Assembly (NCBI GenBank): GCA_963693285.1
Contig: OY848931.1
Coordinates: forward strand, 2,919,144 to 2,983,143
DNA from: Xestospongia muta
Taxonomy: Eukaryota > Porifera > Demospongiae > Haplosclerida > Petrosiidae
Direction: 5' to 3'
Length of the DNA: 64,000 bases
Below are positions 36,946-56,600 of the stretch, piece after piece (the stretch's first letter is position 1; each line of letters starts with the position of its first letter). The notes under the pieces are model-generated. The model saw nothing but the letters and a program-made list of their open reading frames with translations. It was not told the origin of the DNA and ran no database searches. The position numbers were made by a program, and so were the translations under genes.

Positions 36946-37584
36946 TTAAAGCAGACTGCATCGACCCTTCTTCTTCTTTTTAGTTGCAAGGGCAGCTCGT
37001 GTTGCTGTTTCAAATACTTCACGGACACCCTCATTTAGCTTAGCAGAACATTCTAAATAGTTGTAAGCTCCAATTTTCTCTGCCATAGTACGACCTTCTT
37101 CTGTCTTCACTGGCTCTTGTTTTGATTTAGCTAGCTCACGTCGAGTATTGTCATCAAAACGTAGATCCTTCTTATTACCTACCAAGACTATTGGTACAGT
37201 GGGACAAAAATGTCTGACTTCAGGAGTCCATTTTTCTGGGATATTCTCTAAAGAGTCAGGGCTATCAATAGAGAAACACATCAGAATGACATCAGTATCA
37301 GGATATGAAAGAGGACGAAGTCGATCATAGTCTTCTTGACCTACACAACAAAAACAATAGTTATAAAAAGTGACACAAGTTAAATATTCTAAAATGTTAC
37401 CTGCAGTATCCCAAAGAGCCAATTCTACACACTTTCCATCTACCTCAATGTCTGCTACATAATTCTCAAAAACAGTTGGTACATAGACTTCAGGGAATTG
37501 GTCTTTAGAGAACACAATTAGAAGGCAGGTTTTTCCACATGCACCATCACCTACTATAACGAGTTTCTTTCGAATACTGGCCAT
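36946..37584 (-). CDS. RHOA: RhoA-type small GTPase
   Basis: A regulator of actin and myosin at the plasma membrane. [20 protein letters not shown] (P-loop GDGACGKT), effector loop [23 protein letters not shown] then [29 protein letters not shown], and the Rho insert helix [20 protein letters not shown]. The tail is [11 protein letters not shown], a polybasic stretch plus CAAX box (CSLL; terminal Leu predicts geranylgeranylation). One 60-bp intron interrupts between DTAG and QEDY; it has no in-frame stop, so the frame reads straight through it. A divergent second Rho gene lies 1.5 kb away. Confidence 0.94.
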   Translation of the reverse strand: MASIRKKLVIVGDGACGKTCLLIVFSKDQFPEVYVPTVFENYVADIEVDGKCVELALWDTAGNILEYLTCVTFYNYCFCCVGQEDYDRLRPLSYPDTDVILMCFSIDSPDSLENIPEKWTPEVRHFCPTVPIVLVGNKKDLRFDDNTRRELAKSKQEPVKTEEGRTMAEKIGAYNYLECSAKLNEGVREVFETATRAALATKKKKKGRCSLL

Positions 37585-39049
37585 CTAAAAGGTATGTGCA
37601 ATACATCATAATGACATAATTTGTAATGACATCAACGTGTGTGTATAAAGCCATACATTAAACACTCAACTATTGTCAATATCAAGTTTAGTTAAGTGTG
37701 ATGCCATGTGTCAATACAAAGGTAAATAAATATTTACTTAACACAAGACACAACAGTATAGGAAATTGAAACTAAACTATTTATTAAGGAAACCTATTGT
37801 AAGATTATATGTATATTGTTGTTAGAACTATTAAATGACTGTCATATTATCACCTTGTAATACCAATTATGAATGCAACCATATAAGATATAATAATGAC
37901 TATTATTAAATTTGTGTAGGAGGAAAGGGCCACCATTGTTTATGATACTTGCTTGACCAACTAATAGCAAATATTGAGGTTTACGTGGAATGTCAAAAAT
38001 GTCATTGTGGTCAAAAAGTTATTCTTCTTATACTATACATTCACTTCCTAAAATTACATGTCAAGTACATTCCTCAACTGCAGATTAACAAAACATAAAC
38101 ATAGTAAAAGATACTTTCATAATAAATATATATTAGTATGTCCATAATAAAAATACGTTAATGAGTCTATATATTTTATAGCACTACATCAATTGTGCTT
38201 TGCTGTTCAAATTAGGCTATCGTGTTATGGAGGAAATGAACCCTCCTACTGGTTGAAATTATTATTTACAATACACCATATATGTACTTGTGTCTCTAAA
38301 TTACTTGTTAATGAAACCACAAACACTATTACCACAATTGTATACCATTGTAGTAAGACTGTTTGAGTAGAAACACAAAATTTCGTGATTCAACAGACCC
38401 ATATTTTCTAAATTTGACTATACAAGAATACAGTACTATAATTAACTAATCAATCAAATTACAGCATCCTTGGTAGGCTCCTTTGACATTACATTACATG
38501 GCTACATGAATATATTGAAGATTGAACTAACTTACAATCACTAAAGCTCCTTCAGAGCACACACAGGACTACTACAATCTACGAATTTAAGAAGAAAAGG
38601 ACCTTTCTTGACTAACGACCTCCTTTACTCACTCAGCTTCGAATGTCTGAAGACCCCCGAACTCAAAACTTTATTTATAGTATACTTCCGAATACTATCT
38701 GTCGATGAGCATGCTCAGTGCTCCAGAGTGTTCTAAAAATAGAACAGGGCGATTTTCTAAAAATAGTAACACTTTGCAGTTAAAAGGGGAGGAGTCAAGT
38801 CACTGGGTATCGACTTCCTTTCAACCCTAAGTGAGACGTTATAAATCGAGCTCTAGGGCAAACTTAGAAGACATAATTTAGACAGAACAGTCACCATTGT
38901 TATTGATTACGAAGGTAAGTGTATCAATGATGTATTCCCCAGTGATAATGACCACGATGTTTCGATATTTACTGTATGTAGATGGTGATTACAGAAATGC
39001 TTTCTTCACGTAATCACGTTTTATGTCTCTTTATCTTTTATAGTTGGTA
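37585..39049. other. Intergenic control region between two divergent Rho genes
   Basis: About 1.46 kb with no protein-coding frame recognised. It probably contains 5' untranslated exons of both genes: a splice acceptor TTTTATAG lies just before the + start, with a donor-like AAGGTAAGTG near 38911. The AT-rich left part looks intronic. The right part (38570-38890) holds the likely promoters. Confidence 0.5.
38671..38766. promoter_or_regulatory. Cluster of three MEF2-like sites between Rho genes
   Basis: TTATTTATAG (38671-38680) and two identical CTAAAAATAG (38733-38742, 38757-38766) each match the MEF2 consensus YTAWWWWTAR. The last two are 24 bp apart. A TTATAAAT TATA-like element lies near 38840. 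MEF2 binding is inferred from the consensus only. Confidence 0.45.
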
Positions 39050-39725
39050 ATGGCAGGAGCTATTAGACGAAAACTTGTTATTGTTGGAGATGGAGCTTGT
39101 GGGAAAACTTGTCTACTGTTTGCCTTTACAAAGGATGAGTTTCCTGATAAATATATACCCACTGTTTTTGAAAACTATGTGTCAGACATTGAAGTAGATG
39201 GAAAACTTGTGGAGCTGGCGCTGTGGGACACTGCAGGTAATAACTAAATTCAAACACTTACATTAATGATGTGTACTTCCTGGAAATAATCAACGAGTAA
39301 TGATTGTACATCCTTTATTTATATGTTTGTTTTTACTTGTTTTTATAGGTCAAGAGGACTATGATCGACTCCGTCCTCTTTCTTATCCCGACACTGATGT
39401 AATTCTCATGTGTTTCTCAGTGGATAACCGTGACTCCTTAGAAAATATTCAATCCAAGTGGATCCCGGAAGTGGAACACTTTTGTCCAAATGTTCCATAC
39501 CTTCTTATAGCTACTAAGAAAGATCTACGGACTGATCCAGCTTTTTCTGCTGTTGGTACAATTAAGCTAGAGTCTGGTAGAGCTATGGCTGACACTGTAG
39601 GTGCTTATGCATATTTGGAATGCTCTGCAAAAACTCGTGAGGGTGTGAGAGAAGTTTTTACGACAGCCACGCGCGCAGCTCTACAGAAGAAAAAGAGGAA
39701 GAAGCCCCTGTGTCTGCTTTTATAG
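39050..39725 (+). CDS. Rho family small GTPase, divergent RhoA paralogue
   Basis: ATG at 39050 gives [46 protein letters not shown], then [21 protein letters not shown]4 is ATKKDL (TKxD rather than NKxD, accepted in Rac-type proteins). The Rho insert region is about six residues shorter than in RhoA and lacks the usual RRELAKxKQEPV helix, reading [18 protein letters not shown]. The tail [13 protein letters not shown] is polybasic with a CLLL CAAX box predicting geranylgeranylation. The single coding intron sits exactly where it does in the neighbouring Rho gene (after DTAG), so the pair are duplicates in inverted orientation. It ends 215 bp before XPC, same strand. Confidence 0.92.
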
Positions 39726-39939
39726 ATTTTACTCGTGAACATTATTGTGTACATGTTGAATTCACTGTATTTTGTGTGCAAAGTAAATAATACTTTACAT
39801 GTTCATTATACAGCAATTACTTTCTCACTTCAGTTATTGTTTGTGCAAATACTTTAAGCTTTTCCTAGTTTATGTTTACATTTCTGTAAAAATGTATGGG
39901 CGATATTTAGAGTAAAAACTGGTTAACACACGAGTTGTC

Positions 39940-42900
39940 ATGTGCAGTGCCAGTGAATCTAGCGATTCTGTGGAGTGGGAAGAGGTAGATGGAGAAGGTG
40001 AGTCATATTTCTAAAGAAGCTTTCAAATCACTGTGTTAATGTAGACAGTATATTAGCATCAATGCCTGCTGTTAGCCATTCAAACGATAATATCCAGATA
40101 GTGATCGCTCAAGATCACGCTAAGAAGTGAATTATTTTAGTCAAGAAGATTTGTGTTCTATTCCTCAATCCTTTCTAGAAAAAAAGATAACTTCTATGAG
40201 AGAGCCCTCAAAACATACCAACATCAACAGAGAGTTAATATTCACAAGGTAGTATATACATGTTATGAAAACTATTGTAATAGTCTTGTTAGCAACATAA
40301 TTATTATAATTATGTATTTAGTACTAAAATTGCAATAGGATATTAAATTTTTATAATTTTAATTTTTATTTTGTTTTACTATTTTATATGATTTCTTGTT
40401 CTTATAGGAATTATGAAATCGATCATAAAGTGTAATTGTTCAGTTTTGTGTGTTTTTTCTAGGTACATTTACTTTGTCTTCTTTCTCATGGTCAGTATGT
40501 AAGTGGTCAATGTGATCAGCCACTTAGTCAAGCTCTTCTGCTTTCTCTTACCCCCAAAATGTTTGCTTTAGCTGACCCAACTGATTTATGTAATGAGAAA
40601 ATGTTGCTTCGTCTGTTACAATGGTTAGATAACTGTTTTTATAATGATAGTTTGTATATAAGACAAAGTAAACATTTAATGTAAGCAATTTTTTTAATGT
40701 ATTAGTAAGAGTCTGTACTAAGTGTACAGCCATTTTAGAGACAATTTATTTATCTAGGTTTATCTCTGATGTTGCAATACTGAGAGAAGAAGTAGCTTTA
40801 GTAAGTGACTATGTCATTAGAAACGTATGGATTTTTGTACAGATTCTATCTGATGTACAGATATTAGTAACAATACTTAGATCTTTGGGCTTCCGAGCAA
40901 GATATGTACTTGTATTACAAGTAAGAAGTACCATTGAATACACAAAAATATAATGTTTTGTAGCCTTCAGCTATAAAGCCTTCAAATAGGAAGTTAGACA
41001 ATGTAAAGAACATTAATCACTCTCCTCCTGACCAGACAAAGGAAAGCAAAAGTTCAAAGTTTAGTGCTCTAGACAAGTTTAAATACAAATCACCTTCCAA
41101 ACGTAAGGGCAGAATTGTCCAAAAAAGAAGAAAAGTTGAAAAATCTGACATGAACACTGCTTCACCATATTTCAATCTATCTTCATCATCTGAATCTGAT
41201 GATTTTACACCATTAGCTAAAAGACAAAGGACTCAGTCCAAGAGCCCTAGTAACTCAATAAAACAAAAGAAAGAAGCTGGTACCTCATCTACAAATGATT
41301 CTCACAATGAGAACTCTTCCATGCACTCTATTCCTTTATATGGTGAGTGGATCATTTGTTAATTGTATAATTCTTTTCCAGACTCCCAGACCAGCTGGGT
41401 GGAGGTATTATTAACAAGTGGTAAATGGAGGCCATTACATATTCCCTCTGTATCTGTGGGTCAACCTTTTCTGTGTGAAAAACATTCTCCTGTAAAATTG
41501 TCTTATGTTTTAGGGTTTGAACAAAGTAAACTCCTTTAATAAATTAATTATAATTGCATTTTAAGTTTGTTCTAGATTTTATTCGTGATGTTACAGCTCG
41601 TTATGCTTCACAATGGTGTACTAATACACGTAAAACAAGAATTGATGATGATTGGTGGGCAGAGTCATTTCAATGTTATGCTCCACCCATTCATGAATAT
41701 GAACTAGAAGATGATGATATTAAAGGTGTGTCCACTTGAATTTGAAAACTCAGTAATTCTTGAACTAGTTAGTTAAATACAAGATTAAATATTATAGATG
41801 TGGTGCATTTATTTGTTCTGTGTCCTTGCTTTTTTATCTCCATGCTAGATAGTCCTAAGATTGTTTTGGACTATCTGTATGTGTGTGTGTGTGTCCAGTT
41901 TCATTACATTGTTTTATGGACATGACTGATTGAGGCTTAAAACTTCTATATCTAGAGAAATGTTTTTAATCAGTACCACAACTGTCCAGTTTGCAGAGTA
42001 TAGTCTTTTACAACAACAACAGTAACATCAAAATAATCTTAGGACAATATTTACTGTTATAATATTGTCATGTTGTGTAATGAAATGAACACAATTTATG
42101 ATTAAAAGACAATTTTCAAGTCAACATACATTTTTTTAGGTCAATTGCTCTCTCATCCTTTGCCTACTCTCCTATCACATTACAAGAATCATCCATTGTA
42201 TGTCTCTTAATATCAATACATTTATCTCATAATGATATGTACTATAGATATGCTCTGAAAAGACATCTATTGAAATTTCAAGGTGTTGAACATTGCAGTG
42301 TACACAACCTGAAAAATACTTACTTTCTATTTCAGCAATTTATCCAGAAGATAGTCAAATTTTAGGGTATTTTAAAGGAGAACCTGTATATTCACGAGAC
42401 TGTGTTCATACTGTGAGTTTATAGTATTTTATTTCATTATGTTGATAATTTACAGCTACATACTCGTGAAACATGGTTGAAGGAAGGCCTTGTTGTCAAG
42501 GTATATTCAAACTCTGTGTACTTCATTTTGGGTACCTTATGTAGTGACACTAACTAGATATTTGTAGACAGTACCACACAACACTGGTGCACAAAGCATT
42601 GTCACTTACACAAGTTGACTTTAGTACCACACAACACTAGTGCACAAAGCATTGTGCCACAGCACTTACACAAGTTGACTTTAGTACCACACAACACTAG
42701 TGCACAAAGCACTGTGCCACAGCACTTACACAAGTTGACTTTAGTACCACACAACACTAGTGCACAAAGCATTGTGCCACAGCACTTACACAAGTTGACT
42801 TTAGTACCACACAACACTAGTGCACAAAGCACTGTGCTACAGCACTTACACAAGTTGACTTTAGTACCACACAACACTAGTGCACAAAGCACTGTGCCAC

Positions 42901-43900
42901 AGCACTTACACAAGTTGACTTTAGCCATGACCACTGCTGTTTTAAGTAATGATTTGAGCTTTATAAAACTAACACTAGTTTGCCATAATAGCTATGAGCC
43001 TGTATGAACAACCAAGTATGCCTGCTGACAAACCAAAGCTACAAATGTCACTTGTCCATACAGGCCCAAGATGTAATACACTTGTGCATATATAAATGAA
43101 CATAACTATACTTGGAAGTATTTTATTTTAGCGAGGTGAACAGCCATTTAAAGTGGTACAGTCAAGAAAGAAAAAGGTTGGCTCTCTGAGTTTCTTCATC
43201 AGTCTATTTAATTTAGGGTCAAACATCTTTGGAAGCTCAAGCTAACACTGTTGAAGTATTTGGTCGCTGGCAAACAGAGATATATATACCACCTCCAGTT
43301 GTTAATGTAATAATACTACAACTTACCAGTGATGGTTCATCAATGTATTTTCCCTCTACAATAGGGTCAAGTTACAAAGAATGAATATGGCAACGTTGAG
43401 TTGTTTACATCATCAATGTTACCTGAAGGAGCTGTTCATTTAAATGGTACAACATAATCATTTTATTTATAACAACTATTGACATCTTCTAAAGAACCTG
43501 GTATTGGTAAAGTAGCTCGTAAACTCAACATTGATTATGCTCCTGCAATGAAAGGATGGGAATTTCATGGAGGAGGTTATTGTCATCCAGTGTACGTGTG
43601 TATATTTATATTTCAGAGCATTGGTACATATTATTACTTTATCCTTTTTGTAGAATTGATGGTATTGTAATAGCTAAAGAATACAAGGAGGTATTACTTG
43701 AAGCATGGGAACAAGAACAACAGATAATAATAGAAAAGGATGTTCAGGTAATTAGTCATTTTGTTTGACTTTCCTTCTATTGTTAGTATTCCTAGAAACG
43801 TCATAAACGAATCATTGAGCGATGGGTTAAGTTAACTCATAGTTTATTAATACGAGAGAGAGTGAGAAAGAGATATGGCAAGGGCATAGAGGACAACTAG
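39940..43900 (+). CDS. XPC: Xeroderma pigmentosum group C protein (DNA damage sensor)
   Basis: XPC/Rad4 recognises helix-distorting lesions and starts global nucleotide excision repair. ATG at 39940 opens an acidic exon ([19 protein letters not shown]). Later exons give [16 protein letters not shown] joined to [13 protein letters not shown], the start of the Rad4 transglutaminase-like domain (40200-41740), split by a Lys/Ser-rich insert (40970-41340). BHD1 is [20 protein letters not shown] and LKRHLLKFQ (42145-42280); BHD2 [20 protein letters not shown] (42360-42500). BHD3 includes [16 protein letters not shown] and [20 protein letters not shown] / GGGYCHPV (43140-43670). It ends [14 protein letters not shown] at 43898. 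Shorter than human XPC at the N-terminus. A minisatellite lies in the intron between BHD2 and BHD3, and an inverted-repeat element in an earlier intron. Confidence 0.95.
41852..42045 (+). mobile_element. MITE-like inverted-repeat element copy 3, XPC intron
   Basis: The left end GTCCTAAGATTGTTTTGGA and right end TCAAAATAATCTTAGGAC are near-perfect inverted repeats of about 18 bp. The interior has a (GT)n run, GACATGACTGATTGAGG, CTAGAGAAA and TCTTTTACAACAACAACAG, shared with copies 1 and 2. It is 194 bp and non-coding. This is the best-preserved copy at its termini. Confidence 0.75.
42571..42930. repeat. 60-bp minisatellite, about six units, in XPC intron
   Basis: Units begin near 42571, 42622, 42682, 42742, 42802 and 42862. 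Each contains GTACCACACAACACTAGTGC and CACAAGTTGACTTTAG. The first unit is shortened by about 9 bases and has ACTGGTG for ACTAGTG. Units otherwise differ at one or two positions (CATTGTG/CACTGTG, GCCAC/GCTAC). Because 60 is divisible by three and units lack stops in some frames, the array reads as a repetitive open frame on both strands; neither has supporting homology. Confidence 0.92.
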
Positions 43901-44001
43901 TGTAAATAGCATTATTTCATAACAAATTTCAATCAAGTATATATCAGAATTATAATACATTTGGGATACAAGTGGGACAGGGAACATTACAAATACAACC
44001 A

Positions 44002-52829
<8,828 letters not shown>

Positions 52830-53084
52830 TTGATAATAAATTAACTTCTGATTACTTTTCTCTCCGTACCAGCGTAGTATAGTTACGAGAACACGTCTTT
52901 ACTCAGGTCTGTTGAATGGGTGACCGGCAGCCATATTGAAAATACCTTCATAGGCGAAGACAGGTACATCTTCATTCAGGATTTAACAAACTGCGCATGC
53001 GCAATGTCTGGTCAACTTGGACAAGGTGCGCGTTAATTAGAAAATTTCAGCTACGTGATCCATGATCATGTTTGTGATCACATT
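52830..53084. promoter_or_regulatory. KDM5/NBN head-to-head promoter, unit 1
   Basis: This lies between the KDM5 start codon (-) and the NBN-like sequence (+). It contains TGCGCATGCGCA (52992-53003), a perfect palindromic match to the NRF1 consensus. The right end (ACTTGGACAAGGTGCGCGTT, then AATTAGAAAATTT) is repeated before the NBN gene at about 61770-61800, showing that both promoters derive from one. Confidence 0.65.
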
Positions 53085-54216
53085 GATTGGTGCTGTATAT
53101 TATCTACCAAATGCAAGAGAATACACAATTAGTAGAAAAGGTAGATACTTGTATGCTGATTAAAATAAATTTTTAATCAATATCGTAATAATCACAAACT
53201 CATTGCCACACCTATTAATTTTCAACAGGTAAATTTTCTAATTTTAATGATTAGCTTACAATAACATGCTAACTTTCTATATATGGTGGGAAAAATGTCA
53301 TAGACTGCTCACTAAGCTATACCATACTAACTATAGCCAAGTATTTAGTTTGTTTACTAGTATCAATCAAGATGATTATTCAGTCTTTTGGGTAATAGTG
53401 TTATTACAGTAACAACTGATATCACTCATTATTAAATTTTTGATGGCAATATTACTGTATGATTAGTAGTAGTAGTCTAGACCAGGAAGACATGAAGTGT
53501 TTCCCTTATATGACCATCTCAAAATTCTCTCCTTATACACATTCCATCGATTTAAATTTAATTTATAATTTTAAAGGACTAAATGAAATAATAATTCCAT
53601 CCGTTTTGATTGTGGTATTACAAAATATGTTGTGATTAAAATAAAGGTATATACATTATTCTACTGCTGTTACATTAGTATAAACCAAAGCATTTCTCCT
53701 AAAGAGATGAGTAATGAAGCTAATTGATGACATCAAGGTACTCAGCATGAACTGTGCTCTAGATAAATTTAAATGACCACTAAAACCATTTATTTTGGCA
53801 ATGAATGTAGTAATATTTTGTATGTTTTTAGATTGACAGTGTACAACTTCAAGACCTATCTTCTAAATTTGGCACTGAAATCAACAGAAATAGAATTACC
53901 ACTCAACAGACAGTATGTCATAATGATGTAATCAAGTTTGGACAGGGTCTATGTTCTTACAGGTTTGTATGATCTGTATATTGTTACAGCTATACCCTCT
54001 AATGATGTAGACTGTTGAACCAAAAGCTGTCAATTTGCTGTTCTAACATGTCTGCAGATCAGAAACGCACTGTGCGTCAACTTGTACAACAACTAGGCAA
54101 GTTATGTAATGAAGGCATAACATATATGTGGACTATATTTAGAAGGAACAATGGTCTCTAACTGGTCATCTTCCTGTACTCATCTTGTGATGACAGCTGT
54201 AACAGTAACAGTTAAG
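53085..54216 (+). pseudogene. NBN: Broken partial copy of nibrin (NBN) 5' exons
   Basis: Exons 2-6 of NBN are recognisable by close match to the gene at 61810-63976, with intron sequence equally similar. Lesions: the first coding exon with the ATG is deleted; the acceptor before exon 2 is lost (GGTAGGTACTG becomes GGTGCTG); the acceptor before the FHA exon is changed (TTTAG to TTTTG, near 53608); and about 27 bases encoding the FHA core (DDQSISR) are missing at 53623. Exons 4-6 (about 53832-53963, 54014-54096, 54145-54216) remain nearly identical. Homology stops just after, near 54249. It cannot encode nibrin and is a product of tandem duplication. Confidence 0.85.
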
Positions 54217-54284
54217 GTATAACCTTATAATAACATACAACCATATAGCTTAAATATTATTGCAGAGTTGGTTATTAAGTGAAT

Positions 54285-54500
54285 GTTAGCATTGGAGATG
54301 TAGAATAAATCTAACTTATCAATATTCACCCCAAAAGGAGGTCACCATCCTAAAGGCCAAACATAAAGTAAGGAATAACAAATATATATGTACATGGTAA
54401 ATATATATCCAATCAATCAAGTTTATTTCTTCTCAATGGGAGAATTATACACATTATATATTAATGACATTAGAAGATGAAAATTTGGTATACCCAGTAG
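54285..54500 (-). pseudogene. Degenerate duplicate of KDM5 second exon and flanking intron
   Basis: AAAAGGAGGTCACCATCC, CATGGTAAA, AATCAAGTTTATT and GAAAATTTGGTAT follow the order of KDM5 sequence at 52355-52575. The exon part has lost a base at its splice junction (CATCCCTAAAG to CATCCTAAAG), shifting the frame, and carries stops. The first KDM5 exon is absent; homology ends near 54500, before transposon sequence. This is the left edge of the second duplication unit. Confidence 0.8.
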
Positions 54501-54912
54501 GCCCTGGGGAATATGATAGCTCATATATTGACACTACTGATACTGATGCTAGTGGTATCAAAACCAATTTTCTGAAAATTCAATATTCAATACTAAACTC
54601 CACCCATCTTGCTCACATGGTAGTAAGACCCCACCTACTTGCATTGTCTTGTATTCATGCATTTCACAGCTATTCACTAAATCAAAAACCTGTAAACTGT
54701 AGCATTTATGCAATGCCTTGTACAATAGGATAACCATACTTACTTCATCTTATATATAATATATAGTAATGAGTGGTATTACATCATATTGATACTATCA
54801 TAAAATACTCAATGTTGTATCACTTTCGTGGTCGGTACATCAATTCAAAAAGTGGTACAGCTGAATGCTATTCATAAACACATGAGCATCATGTTAAGAA
54901 AGAGAACATAAA
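54501..54912. other. Unassigned sequence between duplication remnant and transposon
   Basis: An 89-codon open frame on + (54464-54733) starts within the KDM5 remnant and has no recognisable motif. Nothing else was identified. Confidence 0.4.
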
Positions 54913-55230
54913 CTAACCAAATAATGATGCAATTTTAAAATTTTCAAAAATGATCAATCTGTTTCCTTTTACATGTACAAACTCCTTCATGGCTTCTTTA
55001 AAGTCAATCTTTCTATTCTTATGAATGTAAACCATCATTAAATGATTAAGCCTTTCCTGCTTCATAGTTGTACATAGGTAGGTCTTGATATTGTGAAGTG
55101 ATGAAAAGGATCGTTCACTTGTTGCTGATGTAGCTGGCATAGTTAGAAGAAGTCTGAACAGCTTTGATACTTGTGGAAATAATTCTTGATACACTGACAA
55201 TTTCTCTTTAAGCTGGTGAGATATCATCAT
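54913..55230 (-). mobile_element. hAT transposase C-terminal dimerisation domain (fragment)
   Basis: A 105-residue frame contains LLTMPATSATSERSFSSLHN and IKTYLCTTMKQERLNHLMMV, the hAT family C-terminal dimerisation signature (usually SERSFS..K..LR..M...RL..L). No upstream transposase core is adjacent; instead a Gypsy-type integrase follows. It may be the 3' part of the hAT element whose N-terminal half lies at 59570-61380, split by later insertions. Confidence 0.8.
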
Positions 55231-55239
55231 CTATTAATG

Positions 55240-56600
55240 GAGACTGAGATTGTTGTGGGGTACTGTACTGTCATTTGATGACTTAAGTGAAGATCGAAGC
55301 TTGGAATTGTTGTCAGAAGACACAAGATAAGGCTTTAAATGGTACCATGGATTCGTGTTGTTATTTTCCCATCTACCAGGCTCTTCAGGGAAAAGAAACC
55401 TTTGCCAACATCTTTAGTAACTTCAAAAGGACCAAGCCATCTATAGTCTAAACATCATCCTGCTCGTTGTTTTCTTCTAAAATCTTTCTTAAGAATTTTT
55501 GTTCCAATATCAAACTTTGGTGGATTGCTATGTTTTCTGTCGTAAATATTTTTCTGCTTCTCCTGTGCTATTTTGATGTTCTCTGTTGCATTTGCAAACA
55601 CTACCTTTCTATTTGTAGTAACTTTAGAAAAAGCATCATCCTATATATTTGAGCCTGGAATGATACCTAAAACTTATAACAACTAAAACTCACAAATTGA
55701 CTAGTTGTTAGATAATCCTCCAGTACTTCATTTCCTTCCTTCAGTGTAGTCAATTCAACAGGAAGAACAGCCTTCCTTCCAAACATTACTTCAAATGGTG
55801 TATATAGGGATGATGTATGCTTTCATGTGTTGTAGGCGAATACACAAGAGTCAAGATACATGTCCCAATCTTCCTTTTTCTCATGTGCATATTTAATGAC
55901 CATATTTTTTAATGTCTGGTTCCATTGCTCATCTATTCCATTGGCCTGAAATATGGTAGAAGTAAGGTCAATATTGAAACACAAACATACTTGAGGATGA
56001 TATGGAGTAGTAAAATGTCTTTTAATGCCCAGCAATTTCATCGTCTCCTTATCAACTTCACTTCTAAATTCCTTTCCTTGATCACTTATAACAAGTTTGG
56101 GCAAACCCATCCTCATAAAAATCTATAAGACCAAGTAATAAAACAATACATAGAATACTTTCATTAATGAAGTAGTTACACCTGTTGCACGTTTACTTGG
56201 CAGTGATACAGCCTCCACCCACTTAGTAAAGTAATCTGATAAAGTCAGAATATATCTGTTGCCATTTTTGAGGCTGGGTTTATGGGTCCAATGAAGTCAA
56301 TACCAACATGGAACCATGGAGAATGAACTGGAATTGGATACAATTCAGGATATGATATCAGAGGCTTCTTATTGACTCTTTGGCAAATGTCACAAGTTGC
56401 AATCTATAGTGACTAAAAAACAATTTTGTTTGTGTTCTTTAACTCACCATTTCTTTTACATATTTTATAACTCCCTTCCACGTAAATTTCTTCTTTATTC
56501 TTGCAACTGTTTTAGCAATTCCTAAGTGCCCAGATGTGCCATCAATATGACAAGCATTAGCCACTCTAATCTGTTCTGCTCTGTTCTCTACATATTTCAC
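55240..56600 (-). mobile_element. Gypsy-type integrase gene with small introns, decayed
   Basis: Reading right to left: a zinc-binding segment ending TCDICQRVNKKPLISYPELY (about 56400), then the integrase core VGIDFIGP (near 56300), MRMGLPKLVISDQGKEFRSE (about 56110-56050), HPQ joined to ANGIDEQWNQTLKNMVIKYA (about 55990-55880) and EVMFGRKAVLPVEL (near 55780). The C-terminal part is DYRWLGPFEV (near 55435). The DDE catalytic residues appear as D in GIDF, D in SDQG and E in IDEQW. Three GT-AG introns of about 45-70 bp interrupt the core (near 56405-56447, 56123-56180 and 55947-55992), as in host genes. An in-frame TGA near 55457 and other breaks suggest it is no longer intact. Related in type to host-domesticated integrases (GIN1, KRBA2). 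Confidence 0.75.

Noticed and set aside
36946..37584. Uninterrupted 212-codon Rho frame
   Set aside because: Residues between DTAG and QEDY do not fit any Rho protein. A 60-bp intron with proper GT-AG ends explains them.
42571..42930. Possible CRISPR array
   Set aside because: Units are contiguous and near-identical over all 60 bases with no variable spacers, and this is eukaryotic nuclear DNA.
42602..43007. Open frames of 110 and 130 codons on opposite strands over the XPC intron repeat
   Set aside because: They are a by-product of a 60-bp repeat unit without stops. No homology, and the array lies between XPC exons encoding BHD2 and BHD3.
54464..54733. 89-codon + strand frame
   Set aside because: It begins inside the degenerate KDM5 duplicate and shows no motif.
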